A DNA stretch of 7,259 bases from Candidatus Woesearchaeota archaeon (GTDB lineage Archaea > Nanobdellota > Nanobdellia > Woesearchaeales > WJKV01), in the NCBI GenBank assembly GCA_014728875.1, contig WJKV01000097.1:1-7259 (forward strand), given 5' to 3'. Positions 5,262 through 7,259 of this stretch are shown one piece after another. Each line of letters begins with the position of its first letter. Within the stretch, counting starts at the first letter, position 1. The position numbers and the translations under genes were made by a program. A model generated the notes under the pieces. That model saw nothing but the letters and a program-made list of their open reading frames with translations, had not been told where the DNA came from and made no database searches.

Positions 5262-7259
5262 ATGAACAAAGACAGCATAGTCTGGATGATAGGGGGCGAA
5301 GCAGGATACGGAATTATGACTGCAGGCGTGTTATTCGCCAAGACCTGTGCCAGGAGCGGGCACCATGTTTTCTGTAATACTGAATATCCTTCCTTGATCA
5401 GGGGAGGGCATAATACTTTCAGAGCCACTATCAGCAATGAAAAAGTGCATGCGCAGCATGAAGTCATCGACATTCTTATTGCCTTGAACAAGGACACTTT
5501 AGAAGCGCATTCTGACCAGGTCGGAAAGAACGGCATTGTCATATATGACGGCGAAGAGATAAAATTACGAAGAAAGGAATTAAGAAAAAATGTTAATCTT
5601 ATTTCTGTGCCTCTGATGAAGCTAGCAGGAAAGTACGGGACAGAATTGCTGAGGAACACTGTTGCAATCGGAGCGTCTGTTGCCTTGCTTGACCTGGATT
5701 TCGTCATCCTCAGGGACCTGCTGAGGGACAAGTTCAAAGAAAAAGGCGCGAAACTGGTGAATGAGAACCTTAAGGCTGCAAAAGCCGCTTATGATTTTGT
5801 AAAGGACAATTATGAAGAATTCTCTTTTTCACTTCAGCAGGAAGAAGACGAGGAAGAAGAAATAGTTGAAAAACATCCGCAGATTTTCATCACTGGGAAC
5901 GAGGCTATTGCGATGGGCGCAGTGAAAGCGGGCTGCAAGTTTTATTCTGCATATCCCATGACGCCTGCATCGCACATTCTCCATTACATGACAGAGCACG
6001 AGCTTGACACTAATATGATAGTCAAGCAGACAGAGGACGAGATCGCAGCCATCAATATGGCCATCGGCGCAGGATTCACAGGCGTGAGGTCCATGACCGC
6101 GACAAGCGGCGGCGGTTTTTCACTCATGGTGGAAGGCCTTGGTCTTGCAGGAATCACAGAGACGCCGGTTGTCATTGTCGAATGCCAGAGGCCTGGTCCT
6201 AGCACGGGCCTGCCGACCAGGACAGGACAGGGCGATCTTAAGTTTTTGATCAATGCATCGCAGGGAGAATTCCCAAGAGTGGTATTGGCGCCCGGCGATG
6301 TTGAGGAATGCTTTTTCAAGACGATAGACGCTTTCAATCTTGCTGAATACTATCAGCTTCCGGTCTTGATTCTTTCGGACAAGTATTTGTCAGAGAGCGC
6401 GATCACTGCAGAGCCTTTTGATGCCGGAGGCATAGAGATAAACCGCGGCCTTATTGCCCAGGATTCTGACCTCAGGCGGGACAAGGATTTCAAGAGATAC
6501 GCAGTCACAAAGACAGGGATCAGTCCGAGGACGCTGCCCGGGACAAAATACGGGATGTTCAGCACATCAGGAAACGAGCACAACGAAATAGGCCTCATAG
6601 TCGAGACAAAAGAAAACAGGAACAAACAGATGGACAAGAGACTGCGAAAACTGCAGCTCCTGGCTGACAAGCTTCCAAAGCCGGAATTGACAGGCACGAA
6701 GAATGCAGATGTCACTCTCATCTGCTGGGGAAGCACAAAAGGCCCTGTGAAAGAGGCCATGAAACTGTTTGAAAAGAGCGGCATGGAAGTAAATTACCTG
6801 CACATACTGTATCTGCATCCTTTCCCTGCAGAAAGAGTCGCAGAAATAATAGAGAATGCAGAAAAGACAATAGTCATAGAAGGCAATCAGAGCAGCCAGC
6901 TTTCTTATCTGATAAAGGCGAACACCGGCCTGGATGTCGACCACAAGATCCTGCGGTACGACGGCCGTCCTTTCAACCCGACCCATCTCTTCAATGAGAT
7001 AAAGCATCTTGCAAAGCTGAAAGCAAAAAAGCCAAAAGAAAGAGTCGAGATAAAAAAGAAAACAAAGCCTGCGGTCAAAAAGAAAAAGATCCTGAGAAGA
7101 CCTTCTCGGGGCTTGAAGGCTAAAAAATCCAGGAAATCTAAAAAATCAAAAAAGGCAGGAAAAAGCAGAGCAGGCAGAAAAAGAAAAAAATCCGCAAAAA
7201 CAAGGCAGAAAAGAAAACAGACAATGAAGAAGAAAGCAAGAGCAAAGAAAAAGAAGCAA
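5262..7259 (+). CDS. korA: KorA-type 2-oxoacid:ferredoxin oxidoreductase gamma-alpha fusion subunit with a Lys/Arg-rich C-terminal tail (3' end outside window)
   Basis: 666 codons are open to the right edge with no stop. Residues 1-185 are the gamma domain, with G11-G-E-A-G15-Y-G17 and Y42-P-S-L-I-R47-G48-G49. An acidic linker (E194-E-D-E-E-E-E200) leads into the alpha pyrimidine-binding domain: Y231-P-M-T-P-A-S237 (T234 corresponds to the substrate-binding Thr of the Y-P-I-T-P motif), T257-E-D-E-I-A262, M278-T-A-T-S-G283, and C308-Q-R-P-G-P-S-T-G-L-P-T319. The transketolase C-terminal-like domain covers about 480-584, including I538-E540-G-N542. The enzyme oxidises a 2-oxoacid with CoA to acyl-CoA and CO2 and reduces ferredoxin; the TPP-binding beta subunit is needed and should lie just downstream. 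Substrate (2-oxoglutarate, branched-chain or other) is not decidable here. Family members end near residue 584. Here at least 82 more residues follow, 46 of them Lys/Arg and 2 acidic. Start at 5262 is fixed by the Shine-Dalgarno sequence and by homology. Confidence 0.92.
   Translation, partial: MNKDSIVWMIGGEAGYGIMTAGVLFAKTCARSGHHVFCNTEYPSLIRGGHNTFRATISNEKVHAQHEVIDILIALNKDTLEAHSDQVGKNGIVIYDGEEIKLRRKELRKNVNLISVPLMKLAGKYGTELLRNTVAIGASVALLDLDFVILRDLLRDKFKEKGAKLVNENLKAAKAAYDFVKDNYEEFSFSLQQEEDEEEEIVEKHPQIFITGNEAIAMGAVKAGCKFYSAYPMTPASHILHYMTEHELDTNMIVKQTEDEIAAINMAIGAGFTGVRSMTATSGGGFSLMVEGLGLAGITETPVVIVECQRPGPSTGLPTRTGQGDLKFLINASQGEFPRVVLAPGDVEECFFKTIDAFNLAEYYQLPVLILSDKYLSESAITAEPFDAGGIEINRGLIAQDSDLRRDKDFKRYAVTKTGISPRTLPGTKYGMFSTSGNEHNEIGLIVETKENRNKQMDKRLRKLQLLADKLPKPELTGTKNADVTLICWGSTKGPVKEAMKLFEKSGMEVNYLHILYLHPFPAERVAEIIENAEKTIVIEGNQSSQLSYLIKANTGLDVDHKILRYDGRPFNPTHLFNEIKHLAKLKAKKPKERVEIKKKTKPAVKKKKILRRPSRGLKAKKSRKSKKSKKAGKSRAGRKRKKSAKTRQKRKQTMKKKARAKKKKQ
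7014..7259 (+). other. low-complexity, purine-rich segment coding the Lys/Arg-rich tail of the KorA-like protein
   Basis: Residues 585-666 of the KorA-like frame are built from K, R, S, A and G with runs such as K606-K609, R639-K643 and K662-K665, and imperfect S-K-K / R-K-S units at 623-631. The plus strand is mostly AAA, AAG, AGA and AGC codons, giving strong A/G skew and several runs of five to seven A. The frame stays uninterrupted over 246 bases with preferred Lys codons, which argues against a simple frameshift read-through, but A-runs are prone to sequencing and assembly error. The end of the tail is beyond the window. Confidence 0.8.

Noticed and set aside
5231..6784. Several minus-strand open frames opposite the KorA-like gene
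   Set aside because: The plus-strand frame has continuous family motifs across the same bases; the opposite frames are Ser/Phe/Leu-rich complements.
7072..7259. A separate small basic protein (ribosomal or histone-like) overlapping the KorA-like gene
   Set aside because: The tail is in the same frame as the KorA-like protein without a stop between them, and no ribosome binding site or TATA box precedes an internal ATG; the only internal in-frame ATG of note is near 7224.

Overview
The window looks archaeal. Start codons are preceded by GGTG- or GATC-type Shine-Dalgarno sequences, A/T-rich TATA boxes of the TTTATATA type lie upstream of gene clusters, and the metabolism is ferredoxin-based (2-oxoacid:ferredoxin oxidoreductase, single-cluster ferredoxin, Hdr-like Fe-S protein). 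A DPANN-type lineage is a guess from the compact layout and the gene mix; nothing in the window settles it. Seven genes are certain or very likely: five complete and one truncated at the right edge are well supported, and one is a C-terminal fragment at the left edge. Nearly all bases are coding, and there are no RNA genes, CRISPR arrays or mobile elements.

Layout. (i) 3-251, +: C-terminal part of a protein resembling the gamma subunit or domain of 2-oxoacid:acceptor oxidoreductases, with an odd cysteine cluster. (ii) 285-2405, +: a tightly coupled cluster of a TVP38/DedA-type membrane protein, a class II aldolase (4-base ATGA overlap) and a small putative lipoprotein (11-base overlap). (iii) 2407-4839, -: a two-gene unit, read from right to left, of an HdrC/GlpC-like Fe-S protein followed after 3 bases by an FAD/NAD(P)H-type pyridine nucleotide oxidoreductase. 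It meets the plus-strand cluster tail to tail with one base between the stop codons. (iv) 4840-5012: divergent promoter region with two back-to-back TATA boxes and a palindrome. (v) 5013-7259, +: a one-cluster ferredoxin, then a KorA-type gamma-alpha fusion subunit that is still open at the window edge.

How the genes fit together. Regions iii to v read as a redox locus. The 2-oxoacid oxidoreductase would oxidise a 2-oxoacid to acyl-CoA and reduce the adjacent ferredoxin. The Fe-S protein plus flavoprotein, expressed from the other side of the same promoter region, could exchange electrons between ferredoxin (or a thiol/disulfide) and NAD(P)H. That link is inference from gene neighbourhood. 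The TPP-binding beta subunit needed for a working oxidoreductase is not in the window and would be expected just to the right.

The most unusual signal is the C-terminus of the KorA-like protein. After a normal family C-terminus (around residue 584) the reading frame continues for at least 82 residues, 46 of them Lys or Arg, like a histone H1 or nucleoid-protein tail attached to a metabolic enzyme.
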